Shown here: in pieces, positions 1 to 4,975 of the stretch
Layout: each line of letters begins with the position of its first letter
Position numbering within the stretch: position 1 is the stretch's first letter
NCBI GenBank assembly: GCA_023245475.1
Contig: JAHFKF010000073.1
Location: 1-6,702 of the forward strand
Length of the DNA: 6,702 bases
Source: Candidatus Levyibacteriota bacterium
GTDB lineage: Bacteria > Patescibacteriota > Microgenomatia > Levybacterales > UBA12049
Direction: 5' to 3'
The notes under the pieces: model-generated
Told to the model about the DNA's origin: nothing
Database searches by the model: none
What the model saw: only the letters and a program-made list of their open reading frames with translations
Program-made: the position numbers and the translations under genes

Positions 1-1618
1 CATCGAACCCAAGTTTTTCAATCATATGAGCTGTGTGTTTGGCACTAAGGTAGTGGGGGAGAATCACATAATTTGCTCCAAGATCGTATAACTCACGTGC
101 TGTATGAATGTCATGACTAAGCATCACAATAATCACCTTAGGATTTGCCTTTCGAAGATGCTTCAGGAGCAGTAAGCTTGTCTTATGATCTGGAATTGTT
201 GAGACACAAAGCTTTACTTGGTGAAGGTTAAGCTCTGCCAAAAACTCAACATCTTCAGCATCACCATACAGACAAGGAATGCCATGATTTTCCATTTTGG
301 TAATAAGGTAAGGATTAAAATCCACAACCAGATACTTCTTTTTCATTTTTTCAAACAGGTGCATAAAATCATGTCCGACGCGATCAAATCCAAACACCAA
401 GACGTCATATTCTGATTGCTTTGCCGGAATGTCACTCTTCTTGGCACGAAACTCGAGTAGCTTTAAGAACTTCTCAACGTATGGATACAAGGCATCAGCA
501 TACAGGATTAAATACGTTGATCCGGCAATCGTGATAAGCCCAACAAGGGCAATAAGCGACAAGCCATCCCGAGATAATTGCCCCAAACTAAACCCAACAC
601 CAGCAAGAATAAGTGAGAACTCACTAATTTGCGCGGTGATAAGTCCCGTCATATAGGCAGTCTTTCGTTTATAGCCAAGGACATGCATAATGACAATCAT
701 AATAAGCGGATTACCAACCAAAACAAACACCGACAAGATCAAAGCGGGACCAATGATTCGAGGCAGTGCATCAAGCTGCATTTGAGAACCAACCAGGATA
801 AAAAACAGTACGATAAAGAAATCACGAAGAGGCTTCAGGCGAGAACCAATCTCGTGAGCAAACGGTGTGACAGACAACATCACGCCAGCAATAAGCGCTC
901 CAATTTCTGCCGAAAAGCCAATGAAATAAAAGAGCGACGCAAGTGCCAAACCCCACCCAATTGAGAAAAGAAATAATAATTCTTGCGAGGAAGCAGCAAA
1001 CCGAACCAAATGCGGCAAGACAAATTGTGATATCAGATAGAGAGCTATGGCAACGCTTGTACCTTTGAGGATTACGAGAAGCACCATAAGGCTCACATCT
1101 CCGCCAGCACTTGCACCAATGGAAGAGACGACAATGAGAAAGATCGACGCCAGAATGTCTTGCACGAGGAGAAACCCAATCGCGATTTTGCCATAGAGTT
1201 TGTTGAGATCGCCTTTGTCCGAAAGAAGTTTTAGGACAATAATGGTACTACTAAATGTCAAAGCAACCGCGATATACAAAGCTGCAATACGATCAATGCC
1301 AAGACTTATGGAAATCCCAAAACCAATGAGTGCCGTGAAGACAACTTGCCCGATTCCTGTGAGTAGTGAGACTTTGCCTACTTCTTTGATGACTTTGGGA
1401 GAAAGCGTAAGACCAACGACAAAGAGCAAAATGGCAATTCCCATCTTGGAAAGAATATCGATAAATTCTGTGGAGTGAAGAGCATTGAGAAAGTATGGTC
1501 CGGCAATAATTCCTGAGAGGATGTAGCCTACGATAAGTGGTTGCTTAAGAAGCCGCATGAGGAACGAAACAACGGTTGCGATAAGAACAATGGTCGTCAG
1601 CTCAAGAAAAATTTGCAT
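1..1618 (-). CDS. CPA2/Kef-type cation:proton antiporter with RCK domain (3' end beyond window)
   Basis: Reading the minus strand from an ATG at 1618-1616 gives 539 codons without a stop, running off the left edge. Residues 1 to about 385 are a polytopic membrane domain of alternating hydrophobic helices. It carries CPA2-like signatures: a TFSST stretch near 121-125 and a VQD motif near 152-154, whose Asp is the expected ion-binding acid. From about 404 a Rossmann-type TrkA-N/RCK domain begins: YDVLVFGFDRVG near 404-415, followed by the acidic end of strand beta-2 (VVDFNP, Asp433). In known Kef-like proteins this cytoplasmic domain binds nucleotide and gates K+ or Na+/H+ exchange, so an inner-membrane role in ion and pH homeostasis is inferred. 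The middle Gly of GxGxxG is Asp here. The ATG is 6 nt downstream of a -10-like TATGAT. The gene is transcribed divergently from mntA. The ion specificity cannot be told. Confidence 0.9.
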   Translation of the reverse strand, partial: MQIFLELTTIVLIATVVSFLMRLLKQPLIVGYILSGIIAGPYFLNALHSTEFIDILSKMGIAILLFVVGLTLSPKVIKEVGKVSLLTGIGQVVFTALIGFGISISLGIDRIAALYIAVALTFSSTIIVLKLLSDKGDLNKLYGKIAIGFLLVQDILASIFLIVVSSIGASAGGDVSLMVLLVILKGTSVAIALYLISQFVLPHLVRFAASSQELLFLFSIGWGLALASLFYFIGFSAEIGALIAGVMLSVTPFAHEIGSRLKPLRDFFIVLFFILVGSQMQLDALPRIIGPALILSVFVLVGNPLIMIVIMHVLGYKRKTAYMTGLITAQISEFSLILAGVGFSLGQLSRDGLSLIALVGLITIAGSTYLILYADALYPYVEKFLKLLEFRAKKSDIPAKQSEYDVLVFGFDRVGHDFMHLFEKMKKKYLVVDFNPYLITKMENHGIPCLYGDAEDVEFLAELNLHQVKLCVSTIPDHKTSLLLLKHLRKANPKVIIVMLSHDIHTARELYDLGANYVILPHYLSAKHTAHMIEKLGFD

Positions 1619-1624
1619 ACAACC

Positions 1625-1630
1625 ATCATA
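1625..1630 (-). promoter_or_regulatory. -10 element of the antiporter gene, leaderless-type
   Basis: On the minus strand TATGAT (5 of 6 to TATAAT) is followed by 6 nt and then the antiporter ATG. No Shine-Dalgarno sequence precedes the ATG. The position 17 nt further upstream (1648-1653) is TTCTCT, a poor -35, and lies inside the relic repeat. Confidence 0.4.
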
Positions 1631-1648
1631 CAATAGATGACTAAAAAA

Positions 1649-1690
1649 GAGAAACCTGAAGTAGTTGCGGCACTGATAAATACTTTTTAG
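1649..1690 (+). pseudogene. Relic of hydrolase 3' end
   Basis: In frame, this reads EKPEVVAALINTF followed by a TAG stop, the same last 13 residues as the intact hydrolase ending at 3311, whose stop is TAA. Nothing upstream (before 1644) resembles the rest of the hydrolase, so only the terminal codons remain. It cannot encode a functional product. It marks where a second hydrolase gene once ended. Confidence 0.75.
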
Positions 1691-1715
1691 TTTGTAAACA
1701 GCTCACTTTTCTCAA
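1687..1715 (-). pseudogene. Relic of hicA 3' end
   Basis: On the minus strand this reads EKSELFTN plus TAA, against ERSELFTN plus TAA at the end of the intact hicA. Of the four base differences, three are synonymous (Asn AAC/AAT, Leu CTG/CTA, Glu GAG/GAA) and one is Arg to Lys. This pattern suggests the two copies diverged while both were still coding, before this one lost its body. Similarity stops abruptly after 1715. Confidence 0.7.
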
Positions 1716-1740
1716 GGAAATTCTTATTTTAAAGCTAATA

Positions 1741-1749
1741 TGCTATACT
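1741..1749 (+). promoter_or_regulatory. Extended -10 promoter of mntA-hepT
   Basis: TGCTATACT is an extended -10 (TGn followed by TATACT at 1744-1749). It lies 8 nt before the mntA ATG at 1758, so transcription should start at or within a few bases of the start codon. The same nine bases occur before the hydrolase gene at 2439-2447. No convincing -35 is present (TTCTTA at 1721-1726), as expected for extended -10 promoters. Confidence 0.55.
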
Positions 1750-1757
1750 GACTTTAT

Positions 1758-2048
1758 ATGCTAAAACTTACAATTGAAGAAATAAAAGCAAAAGCAATAC
1801 CAATCTTAAAAGAAGCAGGCATTAAACGTTCCTCGCTGTTTGGGTCGTATGTTCGTGGAGATGAAAACGATACTAGTGATATCGATTTGCTCGTTGGATT
1901 CCCAGAAGAAACCACATTACTAGATGTTGTTCGCCTACAACGTACACTCGAAGAAAATCTACATAGAAAAGTAGATCTTGTCAGCTATAATGCTATTTCT
2001 CCATTGATAAAAGAATCTATCCTTAAACATCAGTATCCATTGTTATGA
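1758..2048 (+). CDS. mntA: MntA-type minimal nucleotidyltransferase antitoxin
   Basis: This 96-residue protein belongs to the pol-beta-like nucleotidyltransferase (MNT) superfamily. The signature GSX10DXD is complete: Gly29-Ser30, then Asp41 and Asp43 within SDIDLLV. A third acidic candidate, Asp73, sits in the strand KVDLVS, and Arg33-Gly34 follows the GS turn. In characterised MntA-HepT systems this enzyme uses ATP to AMPylate a tyrosine of the HEPN toxin and so neutralises it; that role here is inferred from family and partner. Its TGA stop overlaps the ATG of hepT (ATGA, 2045-2048), so the two should be translationally coupled. The ATG at 1758 is favoured because it lies 8 nt after a strong extended -10 and leaves the domain complete. 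The pair lies between relics of a hydrolase-hicA junction and of the zinc-finger-like gene. Confidence 0.88.
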   Translation: MLKLTIEEIKAKAIPILKEAGIKRSSLFGSYVRGDENDTSDIDLLVGFPEETTLLDVVRLQRTLEENLHRKVDLVSYNAISPLIKESILKHQYPLL

Positions 2049-2380
2049 AAAAAGACCCAAAAGTATATCTTACACACATAATGCAATCTATTGCTGCTAT
2101 TGAAAAATACTTGCAAGGAGTATCAAAAGAGACATTTTTAGACTCAGAAGAGAAACAAGATCTTCTTGTTAGGAGACTTGAGGTTATTGGTGAATCTGTA
2201 AAGCAACTACCTGAAGATTTTAAACGTCAATATTCAGATGTGCCTTGGAGAGATATTGGAGATATGCGAAATGTTTTGATACATATTTACTTTGATGTGG
2301 ATTATACAATTGTTTGGAAAACCGCAACAGAATTAGTTCCCCAATTAAAGAAACAAATAGAAACAATGCTTAAGAATTAA
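2045..2380 (+). CDS. hepT: HepT-type HEPN domain RNase toxin
   Basis: This 111-residue all-helical protein belongs to the DUF86/HepT branch of the HEPN superfamily. The catalytic RX4-6H motif is Arg75-NVLI-His80, continuing as HIYFDVDYTIVW, which is characteristic of the family. Tyr82 completes the RX4HXY motif, the tyrosine that MntA partners modify in studied systems. The earlier helix LVRRLEVIGES (41-51) also matches the family. Known members are RNases that inhibit growth when unmodified. All key residues are intact, so this looks like a live toxin. The start overlaps the mntA stop by 4 nt and has no Shine-Dalgarno sequence, which argues for coupling. The gene ends just before the zinc-finger-gene relic. 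Confidence 0.88.
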   Translation: MKKDPKVYLTHIMQSIAAIEKYLQGVSKETFLDSEEKQDLLVRRLEVIGESVKQLPEDFKRQYSDVPWRDIGDMRNVLIHIYFDVDYTIVWKTATELVPQLKKQIETMLKN

Positions 2381-2384
2381 TGTT

Positions 2385-2436
2385 TTTTATGATGAGCCAA
2401 CTATTGATACCAGTCTATGTAGCAAAAAGAGAAACC
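2385..2436 (+). pseudogene. Relic of 3' part of the small zinc-finger-like gene
   Basis: This stretch aligns with 4001-4057 of the intact small gene: about 39 of 51 aligned bases match, with one 5-base gap. In frame the left part reads FYDEPTIDT against FDDGPSIDT; after the gap it reads VYVAKRET against VYAAMRES. Several differences are synonymous (GAT/GAC, CCA/CCG) or conservative (Thr/Ser). The 11-base run TATTGATACCA and the 7-base GTCTATG are exact. The 5-base gap breaks the frame, so this is a dead fragment. The similarity is short, and I rate it probable because its place in the gene order also fits. Confidence 0.55.
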
Positions 2437-2438
2437 TC

Positions 2439-2447
2439 TGCTATACT
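2439..2447 (+). promoter_or_regulatory. Extended -10 promoter of the hydrolase gene
   Basis: TGCTATACT (extended -10, hexamer 2442-2447) ends 6 nt before the ATG at 2454, predicting a leaderless message. TTGATA at 2404-2409 is too far upstream to serve as its -35. Confidence 0.5.
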
Positions 2448-2453
2448 CAACCT

Positions 2454-3311
2454 ATGCAGTTACCTCACATTGAAGGCATTCAACATACCTATGTATCCGT
2501 CAATAATATAACCTTTCATGTAGCAACGATCGGGCAAGGCAAACCGGTTGTATTACTTCATGGATGGCCACAACATTGGTACGTCTGGAGAAAACTCATC
2601 CCATTACTTTCCAAAAAGTATCAATTAATTATGCCAGATCTTCCTGGGTTAGGATGGTCTGATGCTCCACCGAATTATTCATATCGTAAAGAGCAAATAG
2701 CAGATGATTTACTGCTAGTTCTAAACAAATTGAATCTTAAAGAGATAACACTCGTAGGCCATGATTGGGGAGGATGGATAGGATTTCTCATGTGTAGCAA
2801 AAAACCAGAATACTTTAGCAATTATGTAGCTCTTGGTATTACAAATCCCTTTGCAATATCGAACTTATCTTCTATGCAAAACTGGCGATTTTTTTACCAA
2901 CTCCCAATTGCTATGCCACTTATAGGAAAAAGTTTACTACGCTATTTGCCATTCCTAATCGAATGGGGGATCAAGCACTGTTCTTATCTGAAATATAGTT
3001 GGGCAAAAACTGATTTGCGCTATTACTCTTCAGTCTTACAGAATCAGAAGAAAGCTCTGGCAAGTTCATTACTTTATCGAACATTTTTAGAAAAAGAGCT
3101 CATTTCTATTTACTTAGGAAAATATAAACAACAAAGACTTACTGTTCCTACACACTTACTCATTGGTGAAAATGATCCTATTATTAACCCTGCTGTTTTC
3201 AAGCATGCTGATCAAAATGATACATTCAAAATGATAATAGTACCAAAATGTGGACATTTTATTCCGGAAGAAAAACCTGAAGTAGTTGCGGCACTGATAA
3301 ATACTTTTTAA
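2454..3311 (+). CDS. Alpha/beta hydrolase, epoxide hydrolase/haloalkane dehalogenase-like
   Basis: This 285-residue protein has the full alpha/beta-hydrolase layout. HGWP at 36-39 forms the oxyanion-hole loop. The nucleophile elbow is VGHDWGG, with Asp104 as nucleophile. Asp241 in GENDP is the likely acid and His268 in CGHFIPEEKPE the catalytic base. An Asp nucleophile with HGWP is typical of epoxide hydrolases, haloalkane dehalogenases and fluoroacetate dehalogenases. The cap region (about 130-215), rich in Tyr and Trp, could hold epoxide-activating tyrosines, but the substrate cannot be assigned. There is no signal peptide, so it is probably cytoplasmic. The stop codon overlaps that of hicA on the other strand (3308-3311), leaving no room for a terminator. 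The last 13 codons are duplicated at 1649-1690. Confidence 0.88.
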   Translation: MQLPHIEGIQHTYVSVNNITFHVATIGQGKPVVLLHGWPQHWYVWRKLIPLLSKKYQLIMPDLPGLGWSDAPPNYSYRKEQIADDLLLVLNKLNLKEITLVGHDWGGWIGFLMCSKKPEYFSNYVALGITNPFAISNLSSMQNWRFFYQLPIAMPLIGKSLLRYLPFLIEWGIKHCSYLKYSWAKTDLRYYSSVLQNQKKALASSLLYRTFLEKELISIYLGKYKQQRLTVPTHLLIGENDPIINPAVFKHADQNDTFKMIIVPKCGHFIPEEKPEVVAALINTF

Positions 3312-3336
3312 TTTGTAAATAGTTCACTTCTCTCAA
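3268..3336. repeat. 69-bp direct repeat, right copy (matches 1647-1715)
   Basis: This is the intact source copy of the repeat, spanning the last codons of the hydrolase and the last codons of hicA on the opposite strand. It is identical to the left copy except at 3272, 3311, 3320, 3323 and 3330. Confidence 0.9.
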
Positions 3337-3523
3337 TACCAGCTTGTTTCAAAATAGAAGAAAGTGTCCCTGCTCTAATATCCTTGTTATGCAAAGGCAA
3401 GGTTACCCGTTTTGTTCCATCATTCGCATGGTGAAGAATCATGTGGCTTCCACTTTGACGAGTTATATAAAATCCTTTTTTTTGAAGAAACCTTAACAGT
3501 TTTTTTGACGTAATGGCAGGCAT
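3308..3523 (-). CDS. hicA: HicA family mRNA interferase toxin
   Basis: This 71-residue protein matches HicA (YcfA-like, double-stranded-RNA-binding fold) over its whole length. It opens with the typical SKKLLRFLQKKGFY segment (6-19), followed by RQSGSHMILHH, in which His27 is the conserved catalytic histidine. The conserved tail is LPLHNKDIRAGTLSSILKQAGI (43-63). Family members cleave mRNA and are neutralised by HicB. The start is one base after the hicB stop and has no ribosome-binding site, so translation probably reinitiates after hicB. The 3' end overlaps the convergent hydrolase gene, and its last codons are duplicated as a relic near 1687-1715. Confidence 0.92.
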   Translation of the reverse strand: MPAITSKKLLRFLQKKGFYITRQSGSHMILHHANDGTKRVTLPLHNKDIRAGTLSSILKQAGIERSELFTN

Positions 3524-3524
3524 A

Positions 3525-3779
3525 TTACATTATAGGTGATGAAGGAAGATTAACCGAGACAGGAGCAATAAATGTCGATTTATTTTCAGTAGGAACTTCC
3601 TCGCCGTCAGCTATCATGTCTTCCACATACAGTGTAATCGCGTCAGCAATATTTACCTTTGCATCCTCGAACGTATCTCCTTCACTAATACATCCAGGAA
3701 GCGCTGGAACCGTAACGGTATAGCCGCCTTCTGGCTGCTCTTCAAAAACGACATCGTATGTTAACACTTTCTGTTTCAT
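3525..3779 (-). CDS. hicB: HicB family antitoxin (short form)
   Basis: This 84-residue protein has the partial RNase-H-like fold of HicB antitoxins. YDVVFEEQPEGGYTVTVPALPGC (8-30) is the hallmark two-strand segment. It is followed by SEGDTFEDAKVNIADAITLYVEDM, a helix also typical of the family. It should bind and block HicA, the next gene downstream on the same strand one base away. The antitoxin comes first in the operon. After residue 68 only a short strand (FIAPVSVNLP) remains, and no complete ribbon-helix-helix or HTH is visible. Whether it binds its own operator is therefore open. The ATG lies 8 nt after a TATAAT box. Confidence 0.92.
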   Translation of the reverse strand: MKQKVLTYDVVFEEQPEGGYTVTVPALPGCISEGDTFEDAKVNIADAITLYVEDMIADGEEVPTENKSTFIAPVSVNLPSSPIM

Positions 3780-3787
3780 ATGAATTC

Positions 3788-3816
3788 ATTATATGCCCAT
3801 GGCATAAGACTTGCAA
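3788..3816 (-). promoter_or_regulatory. hicBA promoter with inverted repeat in spacer
   Basis: On the minus strand TTGCAA (3816-3811), a 17-nt spacer and TATAAT (3793-3788) lead to the hicB ATG 8 nt further on. Inside the spacer, TATGCC-CAT-GGCATA (3792-3806 on the plus strand) forms an inverted repeat with 6-nt arms that touches the -10. The -35 itself lies in an 8-bp palindrome, CTTGCAAG. Placement suits an autoregulatory operator, though the binding protein is not known. Confidence 0.65.
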
Positions 3817-3825
3817 GTAAAAAAT

Positions 3826-3853
3826 TTGCATTTTTGACAAAAGTGTTTATACT
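3826..3853 (+). promoter_or_regulatory. Promoter of the small zinc-finger-like gene
   Basis: TTGCAT (3826-3831), 16 nt, and TATACT (3848-3853) precede the ATG at 3860 by 6 nt, so the message is probably leaderless. It is divergent from the hicBA promoter within an 80-bp gap. Confidence 0.5.
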
Positions 3854-3859
3854 ACCAGT

Positions 3860-4090
3860 ATGTATTATTCACACCCCTGCTCTTACTGCAACAAAGTCTT
3901 TTATACCTTTAATGAAAGCAAATTTGACGCTGCCAAGACGCTTTACGCCAGCATTAAACAACATTTGATTGATTATGACGAAGATCACAAAGAATATGAT
4001 TTTGATGACGGACCGAGTATTGATACCAATGAAGTCTATGCCGCAATGAGAGAATCAAAAGACCGCCCCGCTGGAGGATATGAAGTATAG
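3860..4090 (+). CDS. Small acidic C2H2 zinc-finger-like protein, function unknown
   Basis: This 76-residue protein starts with HPCSYCNKVFYTF (5-17). Cys7-x2-Cys10, then x3 and an aromatic (Phe14), is the first half of a classical C2H2 finger. His35 and His43 (KQHLIDYDEDH) could supply the other two ligands, though the loop between the pairs is longer than the 12-residue classical spacing. The rest is acidic (EDHKEYDFDDG) and ends in a Pro/Gly-rich tail (DRPAGGYEV). Zinc binding is inferred from the ligand pattern; a redox role for the CxxC is an alternative, since thioredoxin folds also use CxxC. I do not recognise the family. Start chosen because it is 6 nt after a TATACT box. A fragment of a second copy appears at 2385-2436. 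Confidence 0.75.
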   Translation: MYYSHPCSYCNKVFYTFNESKFDAAKTLYASIKQHLIDYDEDHKEYDFDDGPSIDTNEVYAAMRESKDRPAGGYEV

Positions 4091-4102
4091 CTAACGTAAT
4101 GT

Positions 4103-4127
4103 TTGCATCCTTCTGATTTAGTAAAAT
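4103..4127 (+). promoter_or_regulatory. Apparently degraded promoter of the first paralogue
   Basis: TTGCAT (4103-4108) and TAAAAT (4122-4127) lie 8 nt upstream of the ATG at 4136. The arrangement parallels the promoter of the second paralogue, but the spacer is 13 nt instead of 17 and the palindrome is not preserved (CATCCTTCTGATTTAG). A 4-nt loss relative to the sister promoter would explain this and predicts weak activity. Confidence 0.4.
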
Positions 4128-4135
4128 TACTCACT

Positions 4136-4621
4136 ATGTCACAGACTGAAAGAAAATTTACACCAATCAGCGAGATTGATGGAAGATCTACCGAAATAAC
4201 AAGAAGAAAATTACCGGATACTGAAATTATCGTCGATTTCCAAAGCTTACCACGATTTGAAGATGCAAATGGCAATGATATCTTGAGGACAGGCATTGGT
4301 CTCAATGTACCAGCCATCGCAAGAAGAGCCATGATCAGCAGTCGTGATTCTTTGAGAATTCAGACAAAAACGGGAGAAATCTCAAGTACCTCCCGTGTGC
4401 CAGTTGGAATCAATCCTGATGGATCGGCAATTTCGGGTCTGCTCCAAAAGAAAACTCGTATTGCGACCGCTACGACTGAATCTGAGGGAAGAAACATTAC
4501 TATAAACATCAATACCAGCGAAATCAAGCAACGATTAAAAGAAAACAAAATCCCAGTCCAATCTCAGGAAGGATGGTCAAGAGAACTTAACAGAGCAATT
4601 GAACTTGCCTTTATGAAATAG
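4136..4621 (+). CDS. Unrecognised tandem-paralogue family, copy 1, N-terminal part ending at an in-frame amber codon
   Basis: These 161 residues align along their length with the N-terminal 158 residues of the intact copy 2. The opening MSxTERKFTPISExDG matches at 14 of 16 positions. Other shared blocks are LPRFEDA/LPKFEDA, TGIGLN/EGIGVN, ISSTS/TSSTS and the INxNxSEIxxRL segment near 122-133. The TAG at 4619-4621 falls where copy 2 has a Gln codon (CAA), and the reading frame continues cleanly beyond it. No signal peptide, Cys cluster or known catalytic motif is visible. The ATG at 4136 is chosen because copy 2 starts with the same residues. Possible states are a recent pseudogene, a stable shortened N-terminal protein, or low-level readthrough. 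Function unknown. Confidence 0.7.
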   Translation: MSQTERKFTPISEIDGRSTEITRRKLPDTEIIVDFQSLPRFEDANGNDILRTGIGLNVPAIARRAMISSRDSLRIQTKTGEISSTSRVPVGINPDGSAISGLLQKKTRIATATTESEGRNITININTSEIKQRLKENKIPVQSQEGWSRELNRAIELAFMK

Positions 4622-4918
4622 CAATTAAAGACATTTAAGGAATTCCCTAATTATGTTTTTGGATTGCTCCCTCCGTTTTTTGCATTAACCCCCATCGCTT
4701 TTGGCATTGGTCAGGAGGAATATAGGAAGTCTTATCTTCTTCCTGCAATTACTTATGTGGCGTCTGAATTTCTTGTACAGCCAATTATACAAAGGGTCAG
4801 AACCGTAATGGATACGCAAACATTTCCTTTATTGCGAATACCAGCGAGTTTGGGAGTGAGTGGGAAGGATACTATCTTGGGAACACAAAGTCTGGTACGA
4901 GCACTGCCCAAAAAATAA
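4622..4918 (+). pseudogene. Copy 1, C-terminal part beyond the amber codon
   Basis: In the same frame as the N-terminal part, 98 codons run from the amber to a TAA. They match the C-terminal half of copy 2: PNYVxGLLPP, LVQxII and the closing KDTILGTQSLVRALPxK (16 of 17 identical). There is no frameshift or further nonsense codon, so decay is recent or the segment is still used. Two hydrophobic stretches (YVFGLLPPFFALTPIAFGIG and SYLLPAITYVASEFLV) are more membrane-like than in copy 2. An internal TTG at 4664 could in principle restart translation, but no promoter or Shine-Dalgarno sequence supports it. Confidence 0.6.
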
Positions 4919-4946
4919 AACTGACAGAATTATAAATGGACTACAA

Positions 4947-4975
4947 TTGCATCTTTCTAGAAAGATGTGTATAAT
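4947..4975 (+). promoter_or_regulatory. Promoter of the second paralogue with palindromic spacer
   Basis: TTGCAT (4947-4952), a 17-nt spacer and a perfect TATAAT (4970-4975) are followed after 8 nt by the ATG at 4984. The spacing is ideal and the message is predicted to be leaderless. The interval between the two hexamers is almost entirely filled by an 18-bp perfect palindrome. Confidence 0.7.
4950..4967. promoter_or_regulatory. 18-bp perfect palindrome, candidate operator
   Basis: CATCTTTCTAGAAAGATG equals its own reverse complement. It overlaps the last three bases of the -35 and fills the spacer up to 2 nt before the -10. This is the position used by spacer-binding repressors and by MerR-type activators. 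It lies upstream of the predicted transcript, so it is not an mRNA hairpin of this gene. No regulator for it is encoded in the window. Confidence 0.6.

Larger units (their letters stand above)
1647..1715. repeat. 69-bp direct repeat, left copy (matches 3268-3336)
   Basis: This segment matches 3268-3336 in the same orientation at a constant offset of 1621. There are five mismatches (1651, 1690, 1699, 1702 and 1709), and 1652-1689 is identical. The right copy is the overlapping convergent end of the hydrolase gene and hicA, so the left copy is a displaced fragment of such a junction with no gene bodies attached. Confidence 0.9.

Noticed and set aside
218..1478. Plus-strand open frames of 65-111 codons (218-415, 429-656, 629-964, 1200-1478)
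   Set aside because: They are antisense to a 539-codon minus-strand antiporter frame with clear family motifs; their translations look like no protein family.
2045..2048. UGA recoded as glycine, as in some CPR lineages
   Set aside because: TGA ends mntA exactly at the ATGA overlap with hepT, and no conserved Gly position in any gene here is encoded by TGA.
3834..3839. Perfect TTGACA as -35 for the small gene
   Set aside because: It is only 8 nt from the TATACT box, far too close; TTGCAT at 3826 with 16-nt spacing fits better.
3780..3968. Plus-strand frame of 62 codons
   Set aside because: It covers the hicBA promoter region and overlaps the small CxxC gene in another frame, with no family resemblance and no promoter of its own.
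4103..4135. TTG start at 4103 extending copy 1 by 11 codons
   Set aside because: Copy 2 starts exactly at the equivalent of the ATG at 4136, and the TTG overlaps the -35-like TTGCAT.
4036..4548. Minus-strand frames at 4036-4332 and 4360-4548
   Set aside because: They are shadows of copy 1, whose frame is supported by its paralogue.
4619..4621. Genome-wide UAG reassignment to explain the amber codon
   Set aside because: The small gene ends at TAG (4088-4090) and the hydrolase relic also ends at TAG, so UAG seems to be a normal stop here.
4950..4967. Palindrome as transcription terminator of copy 1
   Set aside because: No T-run follows, and it is exactly placed between a -35 and a -10 box.
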